NCBI RefSeq assembly: GCF_008244685.1
Contig: NZ_VTFT01000001.1
Coordinates: forward strand, 2,335,248 to 2,399,247
Length of the DNA stretch: 64,000 nucleotides
Reading direction: 5' to 3'
From: Luteimonas viscosa
GTDB lineage: Bacteria > Pseudomonadota > Gammaproteobacteria > Xanthomonadales > Xanthomonadaceae
Below the pieces are notes generated by a model. The model made no database searches. It worked only from the letters and a program-made list of their open reading frames with translations, and was not told the DNA's origin. Below, piece by piece: positions 39,811 to 51,805 of the stretch. Within the stretch, counting starts at the first letter, position 1; the number at the start of each line of letters is the position of its first letter. Both the position numbers and the translations under genes were made by a program.

Positions 39811-41652
39811 ATGTCACCCAGGCGACAGGCGAGTGCGCGACACGACCGCGGGGCCTGGGCGCGTCGGCACAACCATGCCCTGGTCTCGCTGGCGCGGCGC
39901 GTCTGGCAGGACGACTGCACCCTGGAGGATGCGTTCGCGCTGATCTGCGAGACCGCCGCGGAGACCCTCGAGGTGGAGCGGGTCAACATCTGGCGGCACG
40001 ACCCCGAGGCGCGGCTGCTGCATTGCCTGCACCACTACGAGCGCGGCAGCGGCCGGCACAGCCGGCCGTGCGACGCGCCGCTGCGCGTGGAGGGGGACTA
40101 CAACGCGGCATTGGGCGAGGTCCGGGTCATCAACCTCGGCACCATCGAGCGCCAGGGCGACGACAGCGGGCTCGGCGAGTACCTGCGCCGGCACGGGATC
40201 GGTTCGCTGCTGGACGCGCCGGTGCGCTCGGCCGGCGAGCTGCTCGGCGTGATCTGCCACGAGCACGTCGGCCCGCCGCGGGTCTGGTCGCCCGAGGACC
40301 AGGCCTTCGCCGGCAGCATCGGCGACTACGTGGCCATGGCCCACGAGATCGATCGCCGGCGACGGCTCGAGGGCCGTGTGCGCTATCTCGAACTGCACGA
40401 TCCGCACACCAACCTGCCCAACCGCGACCACCTGCTGGAAGTGGTGCACGCGGCGCTGCGGCCGATGCACGGAGGAGAGAACGGGCTGGTCGCGATTCAC
40501 CTCCACCTCGATGCCTCGCCGCACGAGGGCGATGCCGGGCACGAGCTGCTGGCCGGGGCGGCGGCAAAGCTGCGCGGCGAGCTCGCCGGCACCGCGACGC
40601 TGGCGCGGGTGCGCGGCAATGCCTTCGCCGTGCTGCCGCACCGCCATCTGCACGAGACCGAGGCGCTCAACCTGGCCGAGCGCTGCGTCGACCTGGTCCA
40701 GGCTCATCTGGACGAACGCAGTACCGCGACCATCGTCACCGCCGGCATCGCCTTCTCGCGCGACCTCGCCGCGCCTTCCGCCGACAACCTGCTGCGCAAC
40801 GCCGAGACCGCCAGCCAGAACGCGCGCAACACGCGCCTGGGCCGCTGCGAGATCTTCGATGCCGAGCACCATCGCGGCCTGGTCACCCGGTTGCGCCTTG
40901 AGCGCACCCTGCGCGAGGCTTTCGAGGCGGGCGACATGTGCGTGCATTTCCAGCCCGAGGTGGACCTGGCCAGCGGACGCTGGGTCGCGGCCGAGGCGCT
41001 GCTGCGCTGGCGAGACGGCGAGGGACGTTGCCGCGCCGCGCGCGAATTCATCGACATCATCGAAGGCTGCGGGCTGATCGTGCCGATCGGCCGCTGGATG
41101 CTGCACGAAGCCTGCCGGATGGCGCGACAGTGGCCGCTGCGCGACGGCCGCGGGCCGAAATTGCGGGTCAACCTGTCGGCGCGCCAGTTCGCGCAGGCCA
41201 GCCTGGTCGAGGACGTCGTCGCGGCGCTGGCCGCAAGCGGCCTGCAACCCGGGCGTCTGTGCCTGGAACTGACCGAGAGCGCGCTGCTGCCGGACGTGGA
41301 CGCGGCCGCGCAGACGCTCACCCGCCTGCGCGATCTCGGCGTCTGCGTCGCGCTCGACGACTTCGGCACCGGCTATTCCTCGCTGGCCTATCTCAAGCGC
41401 CTGCCGATCGACGTGATCAAGCTCGACCAGAGTTTCATCGGCGGGCTGCCGGACGATCCGTACGACCTCGCGATCGTGCAGGCGGTCGCCGGACTGGCGC
41501 GCAAGACCGGCGTGGACATCGTCGCCGAAGGGGTGGAGACCGAAGCCCAGGCGCACACCTTGCGCGAGTGCGGTGTCGTCCGCGCCCAGGGCTACCTGTT
41601 CTCGCGGCCGGTCGACCACGAGACGCTGCTGCGGGGGTTCGCGGTGGCGTAG
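39811..41652 (+). CDS. GAF - degenerate GGDEF - EAL cyclic-di-GMP phosphodiesterase
   Basis: A 613-residue cytoplasmic signalling enzyme. A GAF sensor domain spans about 30-180. A GGDEF-like domain follows (about 190-350) whose active-site motif is replaced by Arg268-Gly-Asn-Ala-Phe272, so it should not make c-di-GMP. The C-terminal EAL domain is intact: Glu395-Ala-Leu in WVAAEALLRW, Asn454 (NLSARQF), Glu487/Glu489, Asp516-Asp517 (DDFGTGYSSL), Lys537 and Glu573 (VAEGVE). It should degrade c-di-GMP, controlling motility or biofilm traits. The ATG follows a purine-rich GGGGGCGG site. It is divergent from the indolepyruvate oxidoreductase gene and is monocistronic. Confidence 0.92.
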   Translation: MSPRRQASARHDRGAWARRHNHALVSLARRVWQDDCTLEDAFALICETAAETLEVERVNIWRHDPEARLLHCLHHYERGSGRHSRPCDAPLRVEGDYNAALGEVRVINLGTIERQGDDSGLGEYLRRHGIGSLLDAPVRSAGELLGVICHEHVGPPRVWSPEDQAFAGSIGDYVAMAHEIDRRRRLEGRVRYLELHDPHTNLPNRDHLLEVVHAALRPMHGGENGLVAIHLHLDASPHEGDAGHELLAGAAAKLRGELAGTATLARVRGNAFAVLPHRHLHETEALNLAERCVDLVQAHLDERSTATIVTAGIAFSRDLAAPSADNLLRNAETASQNARNTRLGRCEIFDAEHHRGLVTRLRLERTLREAFEAGDMCVHFQPEVDLASGRWVAAEALLRWRDGEGRCRAAREFIDIIEGCGLIVPIGRWMLHEACRMARQWPLRDGRGPKLRVNLSARQFAQASLVEDVVAALAASGLQPGRLCLELTESALLPDVDAAAQTLTRLRDLGVCVALDDFGTGYSSLAYLKRLPIDVIKLDQSFIGGLPDDPYDLAIVQAVAGLARKTGVDIVAEGVETEAQAHTLRECGVVRAQGYLFSRPVDHETLLRGFAVA

Positions 41653-41801
41653 TCGCTGTCCGGTCGAAGGCCCGCTGTGGAGCGAACCGCCACGGCCGGG
41701 TCATGCCCGACCAAACCGCGCAGGCTGGCGGACGCGCGCCGCACGCCGCGTCCGGACACGGCCGAAGCCGCATCCGGGGTCGCGTCGGCTGCGGACCAGG
41801 C

Positions 41802-43886
41802 CTACTTGCGCACTTCCTGGGTGTGCGAGCGCAGCGCCTCGGCCAGGCCCGGCACGCCGTCCGCGCCGGTGGGCACGGTGATGCTGGAACCCTTGAACTC
41901 CTCGCCGATCGGCTGCGCGCGGCCGCCCAGGCACTGCGACAGGAAGCCTTCGGCCACCGCATTGAAGGCCTTGTTGTTCTCGGGGCGGGCGAAGCCGTGG
42001 CCCTCGTCGGGGAACAGCACGTAGGTGACCGGGATGTTCTTGGCGGTCATCGCGTCGACGATCTGGTCGCTCTCGTCCTGCTTCACGCGCGGATCGTTGG
42101 CCCCCTGCCCGATCAGCAGCGGCTTCTTGATCGCGTCCACGCGCGAGAGCGGCGAACGCTCGGTCAGCCAGGCCTTGCCCTCCTCGGTCTGCGGATCGCC
42201 CATGCGTCGCACCAGTTGCTGGTAGAAGCTGGCCCAGTACGGCGGCACGGTCGAGAGCAGGGTGTTGAGGTTGGCCGGGCCGACGATGTCGACGCCGCAG
42301 GCGAAGGTGTCCGGGGTGAAGGTCAGGCCGACGAGCGTGGCGTAGCCGCCGTAGCTGCCGCCCATGATCGCGACCTTGTCCTGCGTGGTCACGCCCTCCT
42401 CGACCGCCCATTCGACCGCGTCGATGAGGTCGTCGTGCATCTTGCCGGCCCATTCGCCATCGCCGGCGTTGGTGAAGTCCTTGCCGAAGCCGGTGGAGCC
42501 GCGGAAGTTGACGCTCAGCACCGCGTAGCCGCGGTTGGCCAGCCACTGGTCGTAGCTGCTGTAGCCGTAGGCGTCGCGCGCCCATGGGCCGCCGTGCACC
42601 AGCAGCACCATCGGCACCGGCGCGTCGGCCTTGCCGTCCTTGTCGGCATCGGCATGCGGCGGCAGGGTGAGGTAGCTGACCAGGGTCTTGCCGTCGCGCG
42701 ACTTGAGCTCCAGCGGCCACATCGGCACCAGCGGCTTGCCCTCGAGCGCGGGCCGCCCCGAGAACAGCCGGGTCAGCTTGCCGTCGTCGCCGCGGTCGTA
42801 GCGGTAGTACTCGACCGGGGACTCGGCGGCGGAATAGGCGACGATCCAGGTGCTGTCGTCGAGCGTGCGGGTGTTGATCGAGGCTTCGCCCGGGCCGATC
42901 GCGGCCAGCCTGTCGAGATCGGCCTTGATGCCGTCGTCGAGCACGGTCCACGCCTCGCGCAGGTAGTTCACCGACACCGCCTGGACCTTGCCGGTCTTCG
43001 GGTCGGCGAGGCTGTAGCCGATGTCGGCGCGGGCGTCCTCGTGCAGCAGCGACCTGTCGCCGGTCTCGGTGTCGACCGCGAACAGCGCCACCGTGTTGCG
43101 TTCGCGCGAGTCGCGCATGTAGAGGGTGGCGCCGTCCTTGCTCAACCCGGCGTAGCCGGTGGTCAGGCCGTCCTCGAACGGGATCTCGTCGTACTTCTCC
43201 CAGGTTTCGCCGGTGCGGCGCAGCAGGTCCTCGCCGCCGTCGGGACGGGCGCGCGAGGCGAAGCGCAGGCGATAGTCGGCATCGGCGACGTAACCGGAGA
43301 TCTCCTGGTCGTTCCTCTCGACCAGGCTGCGCTCGCCGCTGGCGAGGTCGACGCGGTACACGTCATGCCACTTCGGATCGCGGTCGTTCATGCCGACCAG
43401 GATCGTGCCGGGATGGCGGTCGCTCACGCCCAGCACCTGCGCGGTGGTCTTCTCGAAAGGGGTCAGGTCGCGGCTCTCGCCGTTGGCCAGGTTCACGGCG
43501 TAGAGATGGAAATCCTCGTCGCCGCCGGTGTCGCGCAGGTACAGCAGGGTGTCGGGCTGGTAGGACCAGAAGTAGCTGCGGATGCCGCGCGCGGTGTCGC
43601 GGGTGGCCGCCTTCGCCGCGGACAGGTCGTCGGCCGGTGCGGTCCAGACGTTCAGCGTGCCGTCGAGCGGCGCCACCCAGCTCAGGTACTTGCCATCCGG
43701 GCTGAGCTGCACGTTCGCGCGCTCGGGGTTGCCGAACAGGGCTTCGCGCGGGATCAGTTCGACCTCGTCGAGCGACGCGGGCGCCTTCGGCGTCGCCTCG
43801 ACGGTCGGTCCGGTGTCGCCGGATTGACCGCCACTGCAGGCGGCGAGGGCGAGGGTGATGGCGGAGGCGAGCAGGAGACGGGGCAT
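41802..43886 (-). CDS. S9-family prolyl oligopeptidase-like lipoprotein
   Basis: A 694-residue serine peptidase. The signal peptide ends at L-A-A-C (Cys17), so the enzyme is probably anchored in the periplasm. An N-terminal beta-propeller (about 50-420) is followed by the alpha/beta-hydrolase domain with the triad Ser511 (GGSYGGYATL), Asp598 (QGANDPRV) and His630 (DEGHGFARPE). S9 enzymes cut short peptides after Pro or Ala; dipeptidyl- or acylaminoacyl-peptidase activity cannot be told apart. Xanthomonadaceae have many such peptidases. It is convergent with the EAL gene. Confidence 0.92.
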   Translation of the reverse strand: MPRLLLASAITLALAACSGGQSGDTGPTVEATPKAPASLDEVELIPREALFGNPERANVQLSPDGKYLSWVAPLDGTLNVWTAPADDLSAAKAATRDTARGIRSYFWSYQPDTLLYLRDTGGDEDFHLYAVNLANGESRDLTPFEKTTAQVLGVSDRHPGTILVGMNDRDPKWHDVYRVDLASGERSLVERNDQEISGYVADADYRLRFASRARPDGGEDLLRRTGETWEKYDEIPFEDGLTTGYAGLSKDGATLYMRDSRERNTVALFAVDTETGDRSLLHEDARADIGYSLADPKTGKVQAVSVNYLREAWTVLDDGIKADLDRLAAIGPGEASINTRTLDDSTWIVAYSAAESPVEYYRYDRGDDGKLTRLFSGRPALEGKPLVPMWPLELKSRDGKTLVSYLTLPPHADADKDGKADAPVPMVLLVHGGPWARDAYGYSSYDQWLANRGYAVLSVNFRGSTGFGKDFTNAGDGEWAGKMHDDLIDAVEWAVEEGVTTQDKVAIMGGSYGGYATLVGLTFTPDTFACGVDIVGPANLNTLLSTVPPYWASFYQQLVRRMGDPQTEEGKAWLTERSPLSRVDAIKKPLLIGQGANDPRVKQDESDQIVDAMTAKNIPVTYVLFPDEGHGFARPENNKAFNAVAEGFLSQCLGGRAQPIGEEFKGSSITVPTGADGVPGLAEALRSHTQEVRK

Positions 43887-43973
43887 GGGCGGTTCCAGGG
43901 TGGCGGTCCACCGAGGATACGGCGTCGGGGACCGCGGTTGCGCCGGCCGTCGGTCACGGGCCCGCGGCCCCCC

Positions 43974-46909
<2,936 letters not shown>

Positions 46910-46944
46910 GGTCGTCGCGCGGCAGCAGCGAGCCGTAGCGTGGC

Positions 46945-47793
46945 TCAGCGTGTCAGCGCCTCCGCCACGAACGGCGGCAGCGTCTGCGCGCCCTTGTGGA
47001 TCTCCGCACTGTAGTACTTCGTGGCGAACGGTTTCGCTCGCGCGTCGGCCTCGCGGAATTCGAAGCCCTGGCCCTTGCGCGCCAGGGTGCAGCTCCACCA
47101 GCCGGTGGGATAGCACGGCTGGGGGAACGGCAGCGTCTGGAACGTGGTGAAACCGGCCTTGCCCATCTCCGCGCGCATCGCCTTGATCAGATCGAGCAGC
47201 ACCAGCGGCGATTCGGACTGCTGCACGAGGATGCCGTCGTCCTTCAGTGCACGGAAGCAGCTCTCGAAGAAAGCCTTGTTGAACAGCCCCTCGGCGGGAC
47301 CCACCGGGTCGGTGGAGTCCACGATCACCACGTCCAGGCTGCCGGTCGCGGCCTTGGCCATGTACGCGATCCCGTCGTCGAACAGGATCCGCGCGCGCGG
47401 GTCGCCGTTGGACTCGCACAGCTCGGGGAAATACTTCTCCGCCATGCGCGTGACCTGCTCGTCGATGTCGCACTGCACGGCCTGCTCGACCCCCGGGTGG
47501 CGCAGCACCTCGCGCAGGGTGCCGCAGTCGCCGCCGCCGATGATCACCACCCGCTTGGGGTCGGGATGGGTGAACAGCGCCGGGTGCGACATCATCTCGT
47601 GGTAGAGGAAGTTGTCGCGCGTGGTGACCATCATCGCGCCGTCGATGAGCATCACGTTGCCCCAGTCGGTGCTCTCGAAGATCTCGATCTTCTGGAACGG
47701 CGACTGCACCTCGTCGAGCCTGGCGCGCACGCGGAAGCCGATCGACGAGCCGGCGGGTTCGAAGTTCTCGTACAGCCAGTCGCTGGATGTCAT
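46945..47793 (-). CDS. speE: Spermidine synthase (polyamine aminopropyltransferase)
   Basis: A 282-residue cytosolic enzyme transferring aminopropyl from decarboxylated SAM to putrescine. The ATG at 47793 gives the usual N-terminus (DWLYENFEP...GFRVRARL). Motifs: IIGGGDCGTLREVLRH (SAM site), DSTDPVGPAEGLFN with the catalytic Asp and the conserved D-x-x-D, and QSESPL. Length and domains are typical. It is divergent from the first M48 protease gene and convergent with the secreted protein gene. With speA nearby it indicates the arginine to agmatine to putrescine to spermidine route; speB/aguA and speD are not in this window. Confidence 0.94.
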   Translation of the reverse strand: MTSSDWLYENFEPAGSSIGFRVRARLDEVQSPFQKIEIFESTDWGNVMLIDGAMMVTTRDNFLYHEMMSHPALFTHPDPKRVVIIGGGDCGTLREVLRHPGVEQAVQCDIDEQVTRMAEKYFPELCESNGDPRARILFDDGIAYMAKAATGSLDVVIVDSTDPVGPAEGLFNKAFFESCFRALKDDGILVQQSESPLVLLDLIKAMRAEMGKAGFTTFQTLPFPQPCYPTGWWSCTLARKGQGFEFREADARAKPFATKYYSAEIHKGAQTLPPFVAEALTR

Positions 47794-47973
47794 GGTCGGT
47801 CCTGGGGGTGGGCGTGGGCGTGCGGCGTGGCGGCGGGCCGAACTCGCCAGGTGCGCGGCGACGCGTGCATCGTCGACGCAGCGGGCGGTCCGCGCGGCGC
47901 CATTGTAGCCAACCGGCTGCGACGGTTCCGCCAGCGATCCACTACGATGGCCGCGACGATGCGGGGCGGGCGG

Positions 47974-49818
47974 ATGGCGGAACACGGGGATCGGGAACGG
48001 ATGCGAGAACTGGAGGCGGAGGCGCGCGATGCGCCGGGCCGCTACCGGTTGCGGCTGCTGGCACTGGCGCTGCTCGGCCACGGCGTGATCGCCGGCCTGC
48101 TGCTGCTCGCACTGGCGCCCTTCGTGCTGGTGGCAGTGCACCTGTTCGTGGGCGGCGCCTCGCTGGCGCCGCAGCACGCCTACGTGCTGGTGCTGCCGGC
48201 GGTGGTTGCGGCGGTGGTGCTGCGCACGCTGTGGGTCCGGTTCGAACCGCCGCCTGGCCACCGGCTGGCGCCCGAAGAGGCGCCGCTGCTGCAGGCCGAG
48301 GTCGAGCGCATGCGCCTGGCGATGGGCGGGCCGCCGCTGGAAGGCATCGTCATCGACGGCGATTTCAACGCAAAGGCCGCCAGCGTGCCGCGCGCGCTGG
48401 GCCTGCTGGGTCACCGCCATACCCTCGTGCTGGGATTGCCCTTGATGCGGGTGCTCGACCGCGACGAACTGCGCGCGGTGATCGCGCACGAGTTCGGGCA
48501 TTTCGCTGCGCACGACGGGCGTTTCGCGGCCTGGATCTATCTCTCGCGCGGCACCTGGTACCGGCTGCGCGACGGCATGGCCCGGCACGGGTTGTCGTTC
48601 GCCTGGCTGCTGGCGAAGTTCTACGGCTGGCTGGCGCCGCATTTCGACCTGTGCAGCCGCGCGCTGACGCGGCGCCACGAATACGCGGCCGATGCCGCGG
48701 CAGCCGGGACGGTCGGCGCGGAGGCCGCAGCGAGCGCGTTGCTCCGCGTCGAGATCGCGTCCCGGCGGCTGGAGACGCGCTTCTGGCCGCAGCTGTGGGC
48801 GCGTGCGCGCACGCAGGGCCATCCGCCGGCGCAACTGCAGGCGTCGCTGCTGCAGGCGATGCAGGGCGACGCGGTCGACCTCGATCGACTGCTCGCGTCC
48901 GCCGCGCGTGGACAGGATCCGCGCGACACCCATCCGACGCTGCCGCAGCGGCTCGATGCGCTGCAGGCGCCGGCACGGTTGGGTACGCCCGGCGAATCCG
49001 CGACGACGCTGCTCGGTCCGTTGCAGGACGCGCTCGAGCGTCGCCTCGACGCCACCTGGCGCGATGCCATCCGCGGCCACTGGGACGCCCTGCATACCGC
49101 CGCGTCCCGCGACCGGGCACGCCTGGCCGAACTCGACGGCGTGCGCGAACCCACCCCCGAACAGCTCGCCGAACACGCGCTGCTGGTGGAGCAGCTGCGG
49201 ATCGACTTCGACCCGCTGCCGCTGTACGAACGCGCGCTGGCCGCGGACCCTGCCCGCGTCCTGGCCCTGTTCCGCGCCGGCCTGCTGCAGCTGCGCCGTG
49301 GCGAGGCCGAGTCCGGCGCCGCGCGCCTGCGCAAGGCGGTGGAACTCGACCCCGGCGCCGCGCGCGCCGCGCTGGAGGAGTTGCATGGGATCGAGGCCGA
49401 TCCCGATCTCGATCCCGCCACCGTCGCCACGATCGACGCCCTGCGCGAAACGCTGTCGCCGCTAGCCGTGGCGCTCCCCGCGCCGGGCGAGTCTTCCGCC
49501 GAAGACGTTCTGCAGCCGCACGCGCTCGATCCCGGAGCCCTGCAGCGCCTTTGCCGCCGGCTCGCCTGCGAGCCGCGCATCGCCCGCGCCTGGATCGCGC
49601 GACAACCCATGGCCCTGCGCGAAGCGCCGGCGCACTACCTGGTCCTGCTCGACTGGCGTGGCTCCGTCGCCGGCGAGGCCGCGGCCCTCGGACCGCTCTC
49701 GCAGTCGCTGGCCATCCCCGGCGCCAGCGTCGAACTGTTCACCGGCACCGACCGGCGCAGGCTGGCCGCGCAGGTACGCGCGGCCTGCGGCGAACCGGTC
49801 TATCGCAAGGGCCGCTGA
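47974..49818 (+). CDS. Membrane M48-family metalloprotease, first of a tandem pair
   Basis: A 614-residue inner-membrane zinc protease. Two transmembrane helices (about 32-55 and 68-90) precede the peptidase domain with His172-Glu173-Phe-Gly-His176 and the third ligand Glu236 (RRHEYAADAAA). The long C-terminus (about 300-614) has helical repeats and no known domain. The ATG at 47974 was chosen because it aligns with the start of the paralogue at 49892; upstream ATGs at 47947 and 47959 are possible. M48 enzymes of the HtpX/Ste24 type act in envelope protein quality control. The next gene is a paralogue, so a duplication is likely. Confidence 0.85.
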   Translation: MAEHGDRERMRELEAEARDAPGRYRLRLLALALLGHGVIAGLLLLALAPFVLVAVHLFVGGASLAPQHAYVLVLPAVVAAVVLRTLWVRFEPPPGHRLAPEEAPLLQAEVERMRLAMGGPPLEGIVIDGDFNAKAASVPRALGLLGHRHTLVLGLPLMRVLDRDELRAVIAHEFGHFAAHDGRFAAWIYLSRGTWYRLRDGMARHGLSFAWLLAKFYGWLAPHFDLCSRALTRRHEYAADAAAAGTVGAEAAASALLRVEIASRRLETRFWPQLWARARTQGHPPAQLQASLLQAMQGDAVDLDRLLASAARGQDPRDTHPTLPQRLDALQAPARLGTPGESATTLLGPLQDALERRLDATWRDAIRGHWDALHTAASRDRARLAELDGVREPTPEQLAEHALLVEQLRIDFDPLPLYERALAADPARVLALFRAGLLQLRRGEAESGAARLRKAVELDPGAARAALEELHGIEADPDLDPATVATIDALRETLSPLAVALPAPGESSAEDVLQPHALDPGALQRLCRRLACEPRIARAWIARQPMALREAPAHYLVLLDWRGSVAGEAAALGPLSQSLAIPGASVELFTGTDRRRLAAQVRAACGEPVYRKGR

Positions 49819-49891
49819 GCCGCCGCCACCCCGCGACGGACCTCCCCCGGCGCCTTACGATATCGCCGGGGATCGCCACGGGGGACAGGGG

Positions 49892-51748
49892 ATGGCATCG
49901 GCGGAAGCGTATCGCGGACTGGTCGAACGACTGGAAGTCGTGGCGCGGCAATCTCCCGGCGGCTACAGGCTGCGGGTCGCGCTGCTCGCGGCCCTGGGAT
50001 TCGTGGTGCTCGGCGGCTCGGTGCTGCTGGCGTTCGGCCTGTCGGTGGGACTGGTGCTGGCGCTGCTGGCGATCAGCCCGCTGCTGCTGCTGAAACTCGC
50101 CAAGCTGGTCTGGATCCCGATCGCCTTCGGCTGGGTGGTGTTGCGCGCGCTGTGGGTGACGTTCCCGGCGCCGGAAGGCCATCGCCTCGACCAGCACGAG
50201 GCGCCGCTGCTGCAGGCGGAAGTCGAGCGCCTGCGCGTGGCGGCCGGTGCTCCGAGGCTGTCAGGCATCGTCGTCGACGCCGACCTCAACGCCGCCGCGG
50301 CCAGCGTGCCGCGCGCGCTCGGCCTGCTCGGGCATCGCCACTACCTGGTGCTCGGGCTGCCGCTGATGCAACTGCTCGATCGCGAGCAGTTCGCCTCGGT
50401 GGTGGCGCACGAGTTCGGCCATTTCGGCGGCGGCCACGGCCGCTTCGGCGGCTGGATCTACCGCGTGCGCGCGAGCTGGTACCGGTTGCTCGACGCGCTC
50501 GCCGTGCGGCAGGGCTGGGTGAACCGCCTGTTCGTGCGCTTCTTCGACTGGTATGCGCCGTACTTCAACGCCTACAGTTTCGTGCTGGCGCGCGCCAACG
50601 AATACCAGGCCGACGCGACCGCCGCGCGCATCGCCGGTGCCCGCGCCGCCGGCGAGGCGCTGGTGCGGGTCAACCTGGGGTCGGCGCGGCTGTCGCAGGA
50701 ATTCTGGCCGCAGCTGCAGCGCGCCTCGCTGTCGCAACCGGCGCCGCCGGCGCTGCTGTATCGCGAGATGGGCACACGCCTGCGCGACGACGGGGGGGAC
50801 GACGAGGCCCGGCTGGCGGCGGCGCTGGCGGCGCAGCCGGGGTTCGACGATTCGCATCCCACCCTCGCGCAGCGATTGCAGGCCCTGGGGGTCGCGCCTG
50901 TGCGTGTGCCACCGCCGCGCGAGTCTGCGGCCGAGGCGCTGCTCGGCGAGCTGCTGCCGCGACTCGAGCAGCGCTTCAGCGAAGAATGGCGCGCGCACAT
51001 CGAGGCGCACTGGGACGAGAACTACCGCCAGCATGCCCGGGATCTGGAACGCTTCGAAGCACTGCGCGCGCAGCAGGTCCGATCGCCGCAGGAAGCGGTG
51101 GAGTTCGCCGGCCTGAGCGAGCGGCTGGTGCCGGAGGCCGATGCGATCGCCCTGTACCGCGCCGCGATCGAGGTCGCGCCGGACGATCCGTTCGCCCGCT
51201 TCCGCCTCGGTACGCGACTGCTCGAGCATGGTGAGGCCGAGGGAATCCAGCACCTGCGCCGCGCGATGACGCTCGATCCGGAGTGCGCGGCCCCGGCCCT
51301 GGAAGCGCTGGCCGGCCACTACCGGGAGACCGGCGATGCGACCGCCCTGCAGGGCATCGAGGCGGAATGGTCGCGGCTGCAGGCCTCGTGGGCGCGCGCG
51401 CAGCAGGCGCGTGGCGCGCTGACGGCCAGGGACGAGTTCCTGCCGCACGCGCTGGACGCGGCGCAGGTCGACGCGGTCTGCGCGGCGCTGCAGCGCATCG
51501 GCGCCGTTCGCAAGGCCTGGCTCGCGCGCAAGCGCATCGTGGACGAGCCGCACGGGGCTCCGCATTTCGTGCTGCTGGTGCAGTGGCGGCTGTTCGTGCT
51601 CGACGGCGGCTCTCGCCTGCAGCGGATCGTCGACGCGGTGGAACTGCCGGGCAGCTTCCTGGTCTTCACCGCACCGCACCAGCGCGCGATCGCGCGCCGG
51701 CTGCGCAAGGCGGCGGGCGCGCCGATCCTGGGCGGGGGACGACCGTAG
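49892..51748 (+). CDS. Membrane M48-family metalloprotease, second of a tandem pair
   Basis: A 618-residue paralogue of the preceding protein. The layout is the same: N-terminal PGGYRLR segment, two membrane helices (about 30-88), peptidase motif His173-Glu174-Phe-Gly-His177 (VVAHEFGHFGGGHG), third ligand Glu237 (RANEYQADATAARIAG), and a long helical C-terminal half with tetratricopeptide-like repeats (AIALYRAAIEVAPDDPFARFRLG). GGGGA precedes the ATG. The two genes are 73 bases apart and probably share a transcript. Family knowledge points to membrane protein turnover; the exact partners are unknown. Confidence 0.85.
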   Translation: MASAEAYRGLVERLEVVARQSPGGYRLRVALLAALGFVVLGGSVLLAFGLSVGLVLALLAISPLLLLKLAKLVWIPIAFGWVVLRALWVTFPAPEGHRLDQHEAPLLQAEVERLRVAAGAPRLSGIVVDADLNAAAASVPRALGLLGHRHYLVLGLPLMQLLDREQFASVVAHEFGHFGGGHGRFGGWIYRVRASWYRLLDALAVRQGWVNRLFVRFFDWYAPYFNAYSFVLARANEYQADATAARIAGARAAGEALVRVNLGSARLSQEFWPQLQRASLSQPAPPALLYREMGTRLRDDGGDDEARLAAALAAQPGFDDSHPTLAQRLQALGVAPVRVPPPRESAAEALLGELLPRLEQRFSEEWRAHIEAHWDENYRQHARDLERFEALRAQQVRSPQEAVEFAGLSERLVPEADAIALYRAAIEVAPDDPFARFRLGTRLLEHGEAEGIQHLRRAMTLDPECAAPALEALAGHYRETGDATALQGIEAEWSRLQASWARAQQARGALTARDEFLPHALDAAQVDAVCAALQRIGAVRKAWLARKRIVDEPHGAPHFVLLVQWRLFVLDGGSRLQRIVDAVELPGSFLVFTAPHQRAIARRLRKAAGAPILGGGRP

Positions 51749-51805
51749 CCCCGGCGCCGTCGCCCAGGGCCTAGAATGCGCATCCACGTTCCCGGATGCC
51801 CGCCG

